A DNA stretch of 64,000 nt from Eutreptiella sp. 'Long Island Sound 2002' (lineage: Eukaryota > Euglenozoa > Euglenophyceae > Eutreptiales > Eutreptiaceae): contig OZ038383.1 of the NCBI GenBank assembly GCA_964036045.1, positions 89,127,514-89,191,513 of the forward strand. The letters are read 5' to 3'. The notes beneath the pieces were generated by a model, which saw only the letters and a list, made by a program, of their open reading frames with translations, was not told the origin of the DNA and searched no databases. Each line of letters opens with the position of its first letter. The first letter of the stretch is position 1. The translations under genes were made by a program, and so were the position numbers. This document shows positions 1 to 11,296 of the stretch, piece by piece.

Positions 1-1170
1 GTGGTCACAACATCAGAAGAGCAACTTTCCCAAACTTCAATTTTTGAGCTGCCGGGTGAAAAACTGCATTAGCAGGTTGTGTACCAACCCCTTGGGAGGA
101 CCCCCCCCCCCCCGGACCTATTACCCAAACAGGGTGAAAAACACGTAAATACGGCCTAAAACATGCTTTACATACCTTGGATGGTCATTTTAGGTGGTCA
201 CAACATCAGAAAAACAACTTTCGAAAACTTCGATTTTTGAGCTACCCGGGGTAAAAGCTGCATTAGCAGGTTGTGTACCAATCCCTTGGGAGGACCCCCC
301 CCCCCCCCGGACCTATTACCCAAACAGGGTGAAAAACACGTAAATACGGCCTAAAACATGCTTTACGTACCTTGGATGCTCATTTTAGGTGGTCACAACA
401 TCAGAAAAAGAACTTTCGAAAACTTCAATTTTTGAGCTGCCCGGGGTGAAACACTGCATGAGCAGGTTGTGTACCAACCCCTTGGGAGGACCCCCCCCCC
501 CCCCCCCGGACCTATTACCCAAACAGGGTGAAAAACACGTAAATACGGCCTAAAACATGCTTTACATACCTTGGATGGTCATTTTAGGTGGTCACAACAT
601 CAGAAAAACAACTTTCTAAAACTTCGATTTTTGAGCTACCCGGGGTGAAAAGCTGCATTAGCAGGTTGTGTACCAATCCCTTGGGAGGACCCCCTCCCCA
701 CTGACCTATTACCCAAACAGGGTGAAAAACACGTAAATACGGCCTAAAACATGCTTTACATACCTTGGATGGTCATTTTAGGTGGGCACAACATCAGAAA
801 AACAACTTTCGAAAACTTCGATTTTTGAGCTGCCCGGGGTGAGAAACTGCATTAGCAGCTTGTGTACCAATCCCTTGGGAGGACCCCCCCCCCCCCCCGG
901 ACCTATTACCCAAAGCAGTGTGAAAAACACGTAAATACGGCCTAAAACATGCTTTACATACCTTGGATGGTCATTTTAGGTGGTCACAACATCAGAAAAA
1001 CAACTTTCGAAAACTTCGATTTTTGAGCTGCCCGGGGTGAAACACTACATGAGCAGGTTGTGTACCAATCCCTTGGGAGGACCCCCCCCCCCCCCCGGAC
1101 CTATTACCCAAATAGGGTGAAAAACACGTAAATACGGCCTAAAACATGCTTTACATACCTTGGATGATGA
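1..1170 (-). repeat. Satellite array, first orientation, about six monomers
   Basis: Tandem monomers of roughly 193-199 bp begin near 1, 194, 389, 588, 782 and 980, each opening with GTGGTCACAACATCAG. Each monomer carries a pure C run of variable length followed by CCGGACCTATTACCC. The C runs explain most of the length variation. Monomers are in the opposite orientation to the larger array at 2006-6130. No gene is supported; short translations across it arise from the repeat itself. The array is cut by the left window edge. Confidence 0.95.
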
Positions 1171-1345
1171 TTTTTCACCACCCTATTTGGGTATTGGGCT
1201 GCTCATGTAGTTCAAAAATCGACGTGTTCGAAACTTATTTTTTTTGATACTATGATCACTCAAAATCACCATCCAAGCTATGTAAAGCATGTTTTAGGCC
1301 GTATTTAAGTCGTTTTCCCCCTTTTTTGTGTTTGAGTTGCTTGGT
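1171..1345 (+). repeat. Single satellite monomer after an orientation switch
   Basis: Near position 1170 the monomer sequence stops after ACCTTGGATG and resumes as the reverse complement. From there a diverged monomer reads in the same direction as the 2006-6130 array. It ends where the hairpin-containing flank begins. The junction is an inversion breakpoint or a head-to-head arrangement of two arrays. Confidence 0.8.
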
Positions 1346-1352
1346 GTGGATT

Positions 1353-1398
1353 CTCTGCGAGGTGGACTTGCCGAAGGCAATAGAATCACCTCGCAGAG
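1353..1398. repeat. Long perfect hairpin at satellite edge, copy 1
   Basis: A 12-bp perfect inverted repeat, CTCTGCGAGGTG (1353-1364) and CACCTCGCAGAG (1387-1398), encloses an inner stem TTGCC-GAA-GGCAA. The same 46-bp structure recurs at 6155-6200 with an identical stem. The flanking bases TTGCTTGG before it and GTTGTTAGATCA after it are also shared. It marks the edge of the satellite domain and may be the end of a mobile element. Confidence 0.85.
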
Positions 1399-1409
1399 GT
1401 TGTTAGATC

Positions 1410-2005
1410 AAAGCCAAGCAGGCGTATATAGGGAAAATGCCACATACCCCCCCATTTTGGCCTTTTTGGGCCTATTCGCGAACCCTACCCCAAGGGGTTG
1501 AATTGTTCGTTTAACCCCTTGTGAAATCATTATTTTGTCCAATAAACGCACCCCCCAATGAGTTTTTGGTCCGGACCCCCCCCCAGACCCCCCCCCACTT
1601 GAAACCCATTTTTTTCATGAGGGAGGGGGGGGTGGGGGGGGGGGGGTCAAAAAATGACCCCCTTTTTTTGGGTCGAAAATCATGAATCTTTTGGTTTTTT
1701 TCGAATTCGAGCTGAAAAAGTGTTTCCGGGTCCCGACTCCATAGGGTTTGTATGGGGCGGTGTGGGACGAGCGCTTATGCACTTTTTGGCCATTTATGCT
1801 ATGTTGGCGGTTTTGGCGACCTCGGTGACCCCGTGGTATCCAGTTTGAGGGGTGCGAGTGGCGATGTTGTGACAAAACATGCCTACTAGGATATTGAAGG
1901 ACGTTTTTTGCAGTCTCTAGCCTTGCTTAGGGCCATTCACAACGCGTGCCAAAGACGCGAAATGGCTGTTTCCACCAATAATGGCCTCGTGAATGGGCCG
2001 GGACA
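1410..2005. other. Non-satellite spacer with G-run and C-run hairpin
   Basis: This stretch lies between the first hairpin and the main satellite array and shows no recognisable gene. Positions about 1577-1601 are almost pure C and 1621-1646 almost pure G. They can pair as a stem, and the G strand has several runs of three or more G, as needed for a G-quadruplex. A 64-codon open frame at 1654-1848 has no recognisable domain and is not called as a gene. Confidence 0.6.
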
Positions 2006-5000
2006 TAACCTGCTTATGCAGTTTTTCACCCTGGGCAGCTCAAAAATCGAAGTTTTCGAAACTTGTTTTTTTGATATTGTGACCACCTAAAATGACCATC
2101 CAAGGTATGTAAAGCATGTTTTGGGCCGTATTTACGTGTTCTTCACCCGATTTAGGTATTGAGTCCGGGGGGGGGGGTCTCCCAAGGGATCGGTACACAA
2201 CCAACCTGCTAATGCAGTTTTTCAACTTGGGCTGCTCAAAAATCGAAGTTTTCGAAGGTTAATTTTTTGATATTGTGACCACCTAAAATGACCATCCAAG
2301 GTATGTAAAGCATGTTTTGGGCCGTATTTACGTGTTCGTCACCCGATTTAGGTATTGAGTCCGGGGGGGGGGGGGGTCTCCCAAGGGATCTGTACACAAC
2401 CAACCTGCTAATGCAGTTTTTCACCTTGGGCTGCTCAAAAATCGAAGTTTTCAAAGGTTAATTTTTTGATATTGTGACCACCTAAAATGACCATCCAAGG
2501 TATGTAAAGCATGTTTTGGGCCGTATTTACGTGTTCTTCACCCGATTTAGGTATTGAGTCCGGGGGGGGGGGGGGTCTCCCAAGGGATCGGTACACAACC
2601 AACCTGCTAATGCAGTTTTTCAACTTGGGCTGCTCAAAAATCGAAGTTTTCGAAGGTTAATTTTTTGATATTGTGACCACCTAAAATGACCATCCAAGGT
2701 ATGTAAAGCATGTTTTGGGCCGTATTTACGTGTTCTTCACCCGATTTAGGTATTGAGTCCGGGGGGGGGGGGGTCTCCCAAGGGATCTGTACACAACCAA
2801 CCTGCTAATGCAGTTTTTCACCTTGGGCTGCTCAAAAATCGAAGTTTTCAAAGGTTAATTTTTTGATATTGTGACCACCTAAAATGACCATCCAAGGTAT
2901 GTAAAGCATGTTTTGGGCCGTATTTACGTGTTCTTCACCCGATTTAGGTATTAGGTCCGGGGGGGGGGGGGGGGGGTCTCCCAAGGGATCGGTACACAAC
3001 CAACCTGCTAATGCAGTTTTTCACCCTGGGCAGCTCAAAAATCGAAGTTTTCGAAACTTGTTTTTTTGATATTGTGACCACCTAAAATGACCATCCAAGG
3101 TATGTAAAGCATGTTTTGGGCCGTATTTACGTGTTCTTCACCCGATTTAGGTATTAGGTCCGGGGGGGGGGGGGGGGGTCTCCCAAGGGATCGGTACACA
3201 ACCAACCTGCTTATGCAGTTTTTCACCCTGGGCAGCTCAAAAATCGAAGTTTTCGAAACTTGTTTTTTTGATATTGTGACCACCTAAAATGACCATCCAA
3301 GGTATGTAAAGCATGTTTTGGGCCGTATTTACGTGTTCTTCACCCGATTTAGGTATTGAGTCCGGGGGGGGGGGTCTCCCAAGGGATCGGTACACAACCA
3401 ACCTGCTAATGCAGTTTTTCAACTTGGGCTGCTCAAAAATCGAAGTTTTCGAAGGTTAATTTTTTGATATTGTGACCACCTAAAATGACCATCCAAGGTA
3501 TGTAAAGCATGTTTTGGGCCGTATTTACGTGTTCGTCACCCGATTTAGGTATTGAGTCCGGGGGGGGGGGGTCTCCCAAGGGATCTGTACACAACCAACC
3601 TGCTAATGCAGTTTTTCACCTTGGGCTGCTCAAAAATCGAAGTTTTCAAAGGTTAATTTTTTGATATTGTGACCACCTAAAATGACCATCCAAGGTATGT
3701 AAAGCATGTTTTGGGCCGTATTTACGTGTTCTTCACCCGATTTAGGTATTGAGTCCGGGGGGGGGGGGGGTCTCCCAAGGGATCGGTACACAACCAACCT
3801 GCTAATGCAGTTTTTCAACTTGGGCTGCTCAAAAATCGAAGTTTTCGAAGGTTAATTTTTTGATATTGTGACCACCTAAAATGACCATCCAAGGTATGTA
3901 AAGCATGTTTTGGGCCGTATTTACGTGTTCTTCACCCGATTTAGGTATTGAGTCCGGGGGGGGGGGGGTCTCCCAAGGGATCTGTACACAACCAACCTGC
4001 TAATGCAGTTTTTCACCTTGGGCTGCTCAAAAATCGAAGTTTTCAAAGGTTAATTTTTTGATATTGTGACCACCTAAAATGACCATCCAAGGTATGTAAA
4101 GCATGTTTTGGGCCGTATTTACGTGTTCTTCACCCGATTTAGGTATTAGGTCCGGGGGGGGGGGGGGGTCTCCCAAGGGATCGGTACACAACCAACCTGC
4201 TAATGCAGTTTTTCACCTTGGGCTGCTCAAAAATCGAAGTTTTCGAAGGTTAATTTTTTGATATTGTGACCACCTAAAATGACCATCCAAGGTATGTAAA
4301 GCATGTTTTGGGCCGTATTTACGTGTTCTTCACCCGATTTAGGTATTAGGTCCGGGGGGGGGGGGGTCTCCCAAGGGATTGGTACACAACCAACCTGCTA
4401 ATGCAGTTTTTCACCCTGGGCAGCTCAAAAATCGAAGTTTTCGAAACTTGTTTTTTTGATATTGTGACCACCTAAAATGACCATCCAAGGTATGTAAAGC
4501 ATGTTTTGGGCCGTATTTACGTGTTCTTCACCCGATTTAGGTATTAGGTCCGGGGGGGGGGGGGGGGTCTCCCAAGGGATCGGTACACAACCAACCTGCT
4601 TATGCAGTTTTTCACCCTGGGCAGCTCAAAAATCGAAGTTTTCGAAACTTGTTTTTTTGATATTGTGACCACCTAAAATGACCATCCAAGGTATGTAAAG
4701 CATGTTTTGGGCCGTATTTACGTGTTCTTCACCCGATTTAGGTATTGAGTCCGGGGGGGGGGGTCTCCCAAGGGATCGGTACACAACCAACCTGCTAATG
4801 CAGTTTTTCAACTTGGGCTGCTCAAAAATCGAAGTTTTCGAAGGTTAATTTTTTGATATTGTGACCACCTAAAATGACCATCCAAGGTATGTAAAGCATG
4901 TTTTGGGCCGTATTTACGTGTTCGTCACCCGATTTAGGTATTGAGTCCGGGGGGGGGGGTCTCCCAAGGGATCTGTACACAACCAACCTGCTAATGCAGT

Positions 5001-6130
5001 TTTTCACCTTGGGCTGCTCAAAAATCGAAGTTTTCAAAGGTTAATTTTTTGATATTGTGACCACCTAAAATGACCATCCAAGGTATGTAAAGCATGTTTT
5101 GGGCCGTATTTACGTGTTCTTCACCCGATTTAGGTATTGAGTCCGGGGGGGGGGGGGGGGTCTCCCAAGGGATCGGTACACAACCAACCTGCTAATGCAG
5201 TTTTTCAACTTGGGCTGCTCAAAAATCGAAGTTTTCGAAGGTTAATTTTTTGATATTGTGACCACCTAAAATGACCATCCAAGGTATGTAAAGCATGTTT
5301 TGGGCCGTATTTACGTGTTCTTCACCCGATTTAGGTATTGAGTCCGGGGGGGGGGGGGTCTCCCAAGGGATCTGTACACAACCAACCTGCTAATGCAGTT
5401 TTTCACCTTGGGCTGCTCAAAAATCGAAGTTTTCAAAGGTTAATTTTTTGATATTGTGACCACCTAAAATGACCATCCAAGGTATGTAAAGCATGTTTTG
5501 GGCCGTATTTACGTGTTCTTCACCCGATTTAGGTATTAGGTCCGGGGGGGGGGGGGGGGTCTCCCAAGGGATCGGTACACAACCAACCTGCTAATGCAGT
5601 TTTTCACCTTGGGCTGCTCAAAAATCGAAGTTTTCGAAGGTTAATTTTTTGATATTGTGACCACCTAAAATGACCATCCAAGGTATGTAAAGCATGTTTT
5701 GGGCCGTATTTACGTGTTCTTCACCCGATTTAGGTATTAGGTCCGGGGGGGGGGGGGGTCTCCCAAGGGATTGGTACACAACCAACCTGCTAATGCAGTT
5801 TTTCACCTTGGGCTGCTCAAAAATCGAAGTTTTCGAAGGTTAATTTTTTGATATTGTGACCACCTAAAATGACCATCCAAGGTATGTAAAGCATGTTTTA
5901 GGCCGTATTTACATGTTTTTCACCCTATTTGGGTAATAGGTCCGGGGGGGGGGGGGGGGGGTCTCCTAGGGGATTGGTACACAACCTGCTTATGCAGTTT
6001 TTCACCCTGGGAGGCTCAAAATTCGAAGTTTTCGAAGGTTATTTTTTTCTGTCGTGATCACCTAAAATGACCATCCAAGCTATGTAAAGCATATTTTAGC
6101 CTGTATTTATATAGTTTGCACCATATTTAG
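2006..6130 (+). repeat. Main satellite array with seven-monomer higher-order repeat
   Basis: About 21 head-to-tail monomers of 195-202 bp run from here to the second hairpin. Monomers differ by diagnostic variants: TTATGCAG or TAATGCAG, then CACCCTGGGCAGC, CAACTTGGG or CACCTTGGG. The variants recur in fixed order. A rare marker, GTTCGTCACC, occurs at 2334, 3531 and 4920, spaced 1,197 and 1,389 bp apart. The 1,389-bp spacing is seven monomers; the first block lacks one monomer. Each monomer has a G run of about 9-20 bases. Repeated 61-82-codon frames on the minus strand come from the monomer and are not genes. The layout resembles centromeric or heterochromatic satellite. Confidence 0.95.
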
Positions 6131-6154
6131 GGTGTGTGTTGCTTGGGGTAGATT

Positions 6155-6200
6155 CTCTGCGAGGTGGACTTGCCGAAGGCAATAGAATCACCTCGCAGAG
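6155..6200. repeat. Long perfect hairpin at satellite edge, copy 2
   Basis: This repeats the 1353-1398 hairpin: CTCTGCGAGGTG (6155-6166), inner stem TTGCC-GAA-GGCAA, then CACCTCGCAGAG (6189-6200). The downstream GTTGTTAGATCA is shared with copy 1 and the sequences diverge right after it. The two copies therefore bracket the B-orientation array plus the 1410-2005 spacer. Confidence 0.85.
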
Positions 6201-6240
6201 GTTGTTAGATCATTTTTGCCATGTTTTCACCAACACCTGG

Positions 6241-6619
6241 CCATGCTGCATAGGGCCGGTCTCAACGTTGCCGCCCCTTTCCTCCACCATATTGTTGTTA
6301 GTTGGAGGTCAAGTCAAGGGTAAATTTGTCGCATTTGATGTGTAGAAGCCCCTCAGCTTAACAGTATGTTGCCAAGATTGACCGATCACCGACCCGGACA
6401 CCCACGTGGAGCCTGATGCTACTAGTGCACATCATGCTGCACTTAGGTTTTCAGGGTGGTTATCTTGCCAAAATATTGTTGGGTTGAGGGGAGCCATTTT
6501 GCACATGGCTTCTACACATCCAATGCAACAAATCCACCTTGAAGTCATTCAGTGGATTTGTTGCATTATGTTGGAGGAATAGGGGCGGCAAGGTTGAGAC
6601 CCACCCTATGCAGCTTGGC
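6241..6619. repeat. Imperfect ~110-bp inverted repeat (MITE-like)
   Basis: The left arm is about 6241-6351 and the right arm about 6505-6619. The right arm reversed matches the left in blocks: GTCTCAACnTTGCCGCCCC, CCTCCA, and GATGTGTAGAAGCC. Between the arms are about 150 bp of unrelated sequence. Arm similarity is high but imperfect. No coding capacity is visible. It could be a miniature inverted-repeat element or an old palindromic duplication. Confidence 0.7.
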
Positions 6620-7105
6620 TGCAGCAGACCTAAATGTTGAAGAGTTCAAAAGTTTGCCTCTGATACTGAAAAATGTGGCCTTGAAATCTCCAGGGAAAAG
6701 GCTGTTCAAAGAGGTATGCCCCCCCCCCCCCCATGATCCATACATCTCTGAAAAGCCCTTTTCTCTGAGATTTCAAAAATGTACAGCGTACCCCCCCCTC
6801 CCCCTGCCCCGGGAACAACATTTTGGAGCAAATCGGCCGAAAAGTTCAATATATGTCTCATGGACGGACCCCCCCCCCCCCCAACAAAATGCGTGCTAGG
6901 GTAGTTCGACCGAACAGGGTGCAGGGTGGGTGATTTCACCATTCTCGTGAACCTTCCTCTCAACCAGATAGAGCAGGACGTAAGGAATGAAAGCATGCGT
7001 GTAGTGCTGCACCGTCAAACTCTGCACCTTGTTGGTCAGCATACTAGACCTTTAAGTCATGACCCAACCATGTCCTCATGCTAATCTCAACGCAACAGCA
7101 ACTAC
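6620..7105. other. Unassigned region with C runs
   Basis: No recognisable gene or repeat family was seen. C runs of 10 or more interrupt it near 6719 and 6869, with a shorter run near 6791. Short frames on both strands translate to proline- or glycine-rich strings produced by these runs. Confidence 0.4.
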
Positions 7106-7298
7106 CTGCGGGGGTGATTTCTTGGGAGCAGACTGTTGCTCCTCCTCCAAGGTGGTTGTGTGCTGCCTTTCTGCTGGTTGCGTATTGCCGCCCGCAGGGA
7201 CGAATGCAGAAGACAACGAAGTGGAGGCTGCACCTTCAAGCCCAGGCCCCACAGGCTTTGGGAACAAGGTGTGCATGACTTGCTCCCCATTGGCACTC
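7106..7298 (-). CDS. Possible downstream exon of the FHA-domain gene
   Basis: On the minus strand this open segment is bounded by a good acceptor (GCACGCTTTTAG before 7298) and a good donor (CCGCAG then GTAGTTGC after 7106). Its phase fits: the FHA exon ends with two bases of a codon and this segment starts with the missing one. The codon formed is CGG, arginine. The translation is a low-complexity stretch of about 64 residues rich in Pro, Ser, Glu and Gln, including GEQVMHTLFPKPVGPG. That would suit the disordered linker between the FHA and ATPase regions of the plant family. Intermediate exons in the 1.1 kb between are possible. The call rests on splice signals and phase only. Confidence 0.35.
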
Positions 7299-8405
7299 CT
7301 AAAAGCGTGCAACGCAAGGCCTTGGCATTTAAGATCAGTTCAATTGGTCCAACTCAATAACATCCTTGAATCCTTGCGTTGCGTGGCCTCACAATTTGCT
7401 GGTAGACTACTTACTTTTTAGTGAGGTGCGGAGCGCTGGTGGCATGCCCATCAATCAATGTCTGATAGCATGTGGAGGAACGCGAAGTGCCCTAGATGCA
7501 ACCACCATTGGATTCGAGATGGTGACTGCGTGCAAGTATTTGTGCCCATTTTTGCAGCATTTTTTCGTTTCGTTTTGGCTTGGAAAAGCCAGTATTAGAC
7601 CTTGTTGAGAACTTTTGCCATATGGGACCAAGTAGCATTGCGGACTACCGTCCCCTTTGCGCATTTGTATTCGGCAGTCCCGTGTTGCATCCCCCCCCGT
7701 AACCCGCACACCATTTTGCATCGTCTCTCCTTCCCACTCTTTCGAAGTTTTGTGCCTTTGAGTGATTGTAGCTAGTAGCTGGAGTTCCACTTCACAACTG
7801 AGCACCGGTTTTTTTTTGGGGGGGGGTCCATACCACCCCACCCCCCTTGGAGCCACACACCCACCAACACCCCCCCCTTCAGTGACTGGGCCAAATTTTG
7901 CTCCGTCCCTTCAGCGCAATTTTCCACTACATCGGCATAAGCGGACCCCCCCCCCCCCCGCGGCCTCCCGCTCCGGGCTGTGAGCCCCTGCGTCGCAGAC
8001 CACCAGCGGCCCTTCGCCACTCTGTCTCTGTGCGGGCACATCCCCGCTGGCCCTAGCCTCATCTCCTGACGGCATGCCCCGGTGCTTAGCAACTTGCGAT
8101 GGCGGGAGTCGGGAGTAGCTCTTGCTATTGTCAAAACCTTTAGCATGTCGAGTGTTACGCCCTTTAGAAACGGCGGTGCAAACACGAATCACGTGTGGCA
8201 ACACAGTGTTCATGATTGTTGCAAAAGTTCGCCTATTTGAGGTATGTGGGGAAAATGACACACGATTATTGTTCTCGTTTTCGCTCCTCTCATCAGCATT
8301 GGTTGTGGACCCAAACGGGTCCACAACGGTCCTTCACAAGTCCCTTGATCAAAGGACAAAACGGCATGTCTTCCAAGCGTCTTGTGGTTCGCCATGCAAA
8401 CATAC

Positions 8406-9223
8406 CGATCGCCAGAGCCACTACTTGAATTCTGCACGCCTTGTTCTTCATTGGTGTCCATTTCGTGGTCTTTCCCATCGGAAACCTCCATCACTGTTCG
8501 GGCGGTGGACGCCGGAATCGAGCTCGGTGCCCTCGGACTTTGGCATGCCTCATCAACACGTTTGCAACCCGAAGGGACAACCGGAGAGACAGACGCAGCC
8601 ATAAGTGACGTTGCCGTGGAGCACGACGAGGAGGAGGAGGTACTGAGAGTTGCTTGGGTGGGGGTCACTCGCTTCCGCTTTTGCGCACTCTGCTCGTCGG
8701 TTTGCCGGCAAGATGTCACGAAGACGTAGGAATGGGAGCGATGGTTGAATATCATATGGAGTTCATCACCTGACCGAATCGTCACCTGCGAACCCTTCAC
8801 CACGGCAACGTGGTTCACATAAAGCTCCATGGTTGAGGACAACACTTCCACGTAAGGGGCATTATCGTTGAGGATAAACTTGCAAAGCATCTTTTCCTTT
8901 GGCCTTGAAGCAGGAGGAGTCGTACAAGAGAAACAAGCCAAACTGTTGTTCTTACCAAACACATAGGTTGGGCCCTTCAACAAGAGCACCCCCGAACCGG
9001 GCTTTTGGGGAATGAGGTGACCCCATGTTGCGGCATTTAAACAAGGTGCTTCATTCTTCGGTCCTGTCACTTCCGGATACCTTTGGAGAATTGTTTTTAG
9101 AGTGCGAAGCACTTCTTCACCAGACACAGCACCTTGTTCTTTTCGAGAGCGTTTCGGTGGATTGTCGTCTCCGTCGGCCGCATCGCCCTTATCACCCTTG
9201 CGCTTCGGAGCACCGTCAGACAT
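8406..9223 (-). CDS. FHA-domain protein, N-terminal exon (plant FHA/AAA-ATPase type)
   Basis: The start is the ATG at 9223, giving MSDGAPKRKGDKGD; the upstream frame has no better ATG. The N-terminus is basic and charged, with a nuclear-localisation-like PPKRSRKEQ. Residues of about 57-162 form a forkhead-associated (FHA) domain. Visible blocks are ATWGHLIPQKPGSG, GPTYVFGKNNSLACF, MLCKFILND, LYVNHVAVVKG, SGDELHMIF and HSYVFV. Order and spacing match the N-terminal FHA domain of plant AAA-ATPases such as Arabidopsis At4g02480. FHA domains bind phosphothreonine. A Ser/Thr-rich disordered tail follows. A strong donor (CGATCG then GTATGTTT) ends the exon at 8406; the open frame runs on to 8210 without it. 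No AAA Walker motifs occur in the window, so this is partial or a fragment. It is the best candidate host gene here. Confidence 0.65.
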
Positions 9224-9626
9224 TCTCCTCACTAGCCTCCACTGAAGTGGCAAAGATCATTGTGCCCCTGTGTAGCAAGGCGTAGGTATGAGCAGTGGGC
9301 ACAGAACGATCACCAATCAGATGAACAAAATAAGGATAGGTTGCCTCTGTCCAAGCCAGAAAATGGTGCCCCTTTTCCAAGCAATAAATTCTTGTTTGTG
9401 ATCAGAAATTTTAATGGAATCTCCGCATACGAGCGTCGCCTAAGTCTAGGAGAACAGTAGCTTCTATTTTGATCCTTGTGACATACGCGTGCGATAGCGT
9501 TTCAGAGTGCGAATGCCTTGGGCAGTGCGGTGTCATTCTCCGAATACACTGACTACGACAGGTGAGAGGACTTCAAAGTAATCCGTCTCCGAATCAACTA
9601 CAGTTGCACTACGGAGAATTGAAGCA
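9224..9626. other. Upstream flank of FHA gene; nothing further recognised
   Basis: This stretch lies 5' of the FHA exon on the minus strand and should contain its promoter and 5' UTR if the gene is live. Reading the minus strand, CTGATTGG (about 9313-9320) contains a CCAAT-type box, but no convincing TATA element was seen. The right end abuts the 1,670-bp tandem duplication. Confidence 0.3.
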
Positions 9627-11296
9627 TCTCTACGGGTCAGGCGGCAACTTGTGGATTGTCAGGGCCCCTTCCGTTGGAATGAAAGAAATTTCCCTTGGAA
9701 TCGGGGGCGCACCCGAACACAACCACAGCTTCGTCAAAAACGCAGCAAAACCATAAGGGAAAACCCGCTATCTTGCACTGAAGCACGACCTGCAGAGTTA
9801 GAGAGGCCCAGAAGTCCTGAAGATTTGGGGTGACACAACCGAAAATATAAACTTTTTAGCCCCAAATGGAATCTCCGAAGTTACCCAGAAGTTGGGGGGC
9901 GCCCCGCTTCACTTGGGTGGGCCATGTCTCATATTGATGCAGACACCATATATCGCGGTCCCACAGGCTGGTCGGGGGGTGCTGTGGGTGAAACGCCAAC
10001 GTCCAGTGCAAATGTGCCCATTTTCACGTCTTTAACCCTTTTTTGAGGGGCTCTCGGGTGTTAGAGGTCTAATGCACCCCTATAAAGCCTATGAAACATG
10101 ACATCTCGCGGGATGTTTAAGCAGATTAAGCAGATTCGACGTTTTGGGGTGATTCAGCACATTCCGATGTGCAGATTCCTCAAGCCGTGAGCATCTGCGG
10201 CAAATACCAGCAACTATGAATGGATTTACACCCGCATTCAAAATTTGGGGTTTCTATAGGGGTGGACAAGGGCTGTGGGCGGTAATGGTATGCAGAAGCG
10301 CGTTTAGCAGACTGCGGAAGACCGCGCATGAACACACAATACGCGCGCCTCCAAACTGTATGAAACCGCTCCAACCGCCACCTAAATCCTTCAGGTGTGA
10401 ATCATTTGGAACGATCCTGTCCAATTGGAACTGTCAATTTTGTTTGATGCGAAGTCGTTTTTTTGGTTGTCTTGGTGCGAGTTCTAAATGCCTGAACTGT
10501 CCAAACGGGCCGTTCTGATAATGAGTAGGAGGCATTTGAATCTGTGAGTTAATGACACGTGAGTTGGATTTCTATTGCTTCTTTCAGCACACCAATCTTG
10601 TCATTCAGATACCATTTTCAACCCACTTGGGGCTTTCATCACACCCATTTTGTCATTCAGATACCCTTTCAACCCATTGTAGTCTTTCATCAGACCCACT
10701 TCGTTATTCCGATACCATTTTGAACCACTTTTGGGCTTTCACCACACCCATTTGGTCATTAAGGTACCATTTCCGGCCCATTTTGGGCTTTCATCACTTG
10801 GAGGGAGACCCAAAACTCATTGAGAGAGGTGGTCTTCGCTTCGACGGAGGTGTTTTTCAGTTGGCAGAAGGTATTTTCTACCTGTTCGGAGGAGGTTTTC
10901 ACTTAGAGGGAGGTGTTTTTCGCCTAAACAGAGGTGGTTTTACCTGGAGGAAGGAATTTTTCACCTAAAGGGAGGAGTTTTTCGCTTGTAGGGAGGTGTT
11001 TTTCGCTTCGAGGGACGTGGGTTATACACGGAGGGGGCTGTTTTTGATGTGGAGAGGGACCAAAAACTAATGGAGGGAGGTGTTTTTCACTTGGAGTGAG
11101 GTGTTTTTCACTTGGACGAAGACACCAAATTTATCGAGGCACGTGCTTTTCCCTTGGAGCGAGGTGCTTTTTAGGTGGAGAGAGGTGAGGGTTCGGAACC
11201 GTTTTTACCAATTAATCGGAAAAACCGGTTATCGGCAATAATCGGAAATTATTTTCAAAACAATTGGCACAACCGGTTATTTTGAAAACTGATTTA
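9627..11296. repeat. 1,670-bp tandem duplication, copy 1
   Basis: The sequence from TCTCTACGGGTCAGGCGG to GAAAACTGATTTA is repeated immediately at 11297 with a constant offset of 1,670 bp. Only a few substitutions separate the copies, for example CATCTGCGG versus CATTTGCGG and CAGATACC versus CAGATATC. The copy contains tRNA-free non-coding sequence, a pyrimidine-rich block with repeated CATTCAGATACC, a ~30-bp GAGGTGTTTTTCACTTGGA minisatellite, and an AT-rich end with AACCGGTTAT. No gene is supported; a 138-codon frame (10552-10968) is built from the minisatellite. Confidence 0.93.

Noticed and set aside
2040-5806. Repeated 61-82-codon minus-strand frames with PPPP runs
   Set aside because: They recur once per satellite monomer, and their length depends on the G-run length in each monomer. 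No start context, domain or codon signal supports a protein.
1-6130. CRISPR-like array
   Set aside because: Repeats are contiguous ~200-bp satellite monomers without unique spacers, and the genome is eukaryotic.
10552-10968. 138-codon plus-strand frame, repeated at 12222-12638
   Set aside because: It is made of the ~30-bp minisatellite and a CATTCAGATACC repeat, and the duplication copies it. Unit length divisible by three explains the open frame.
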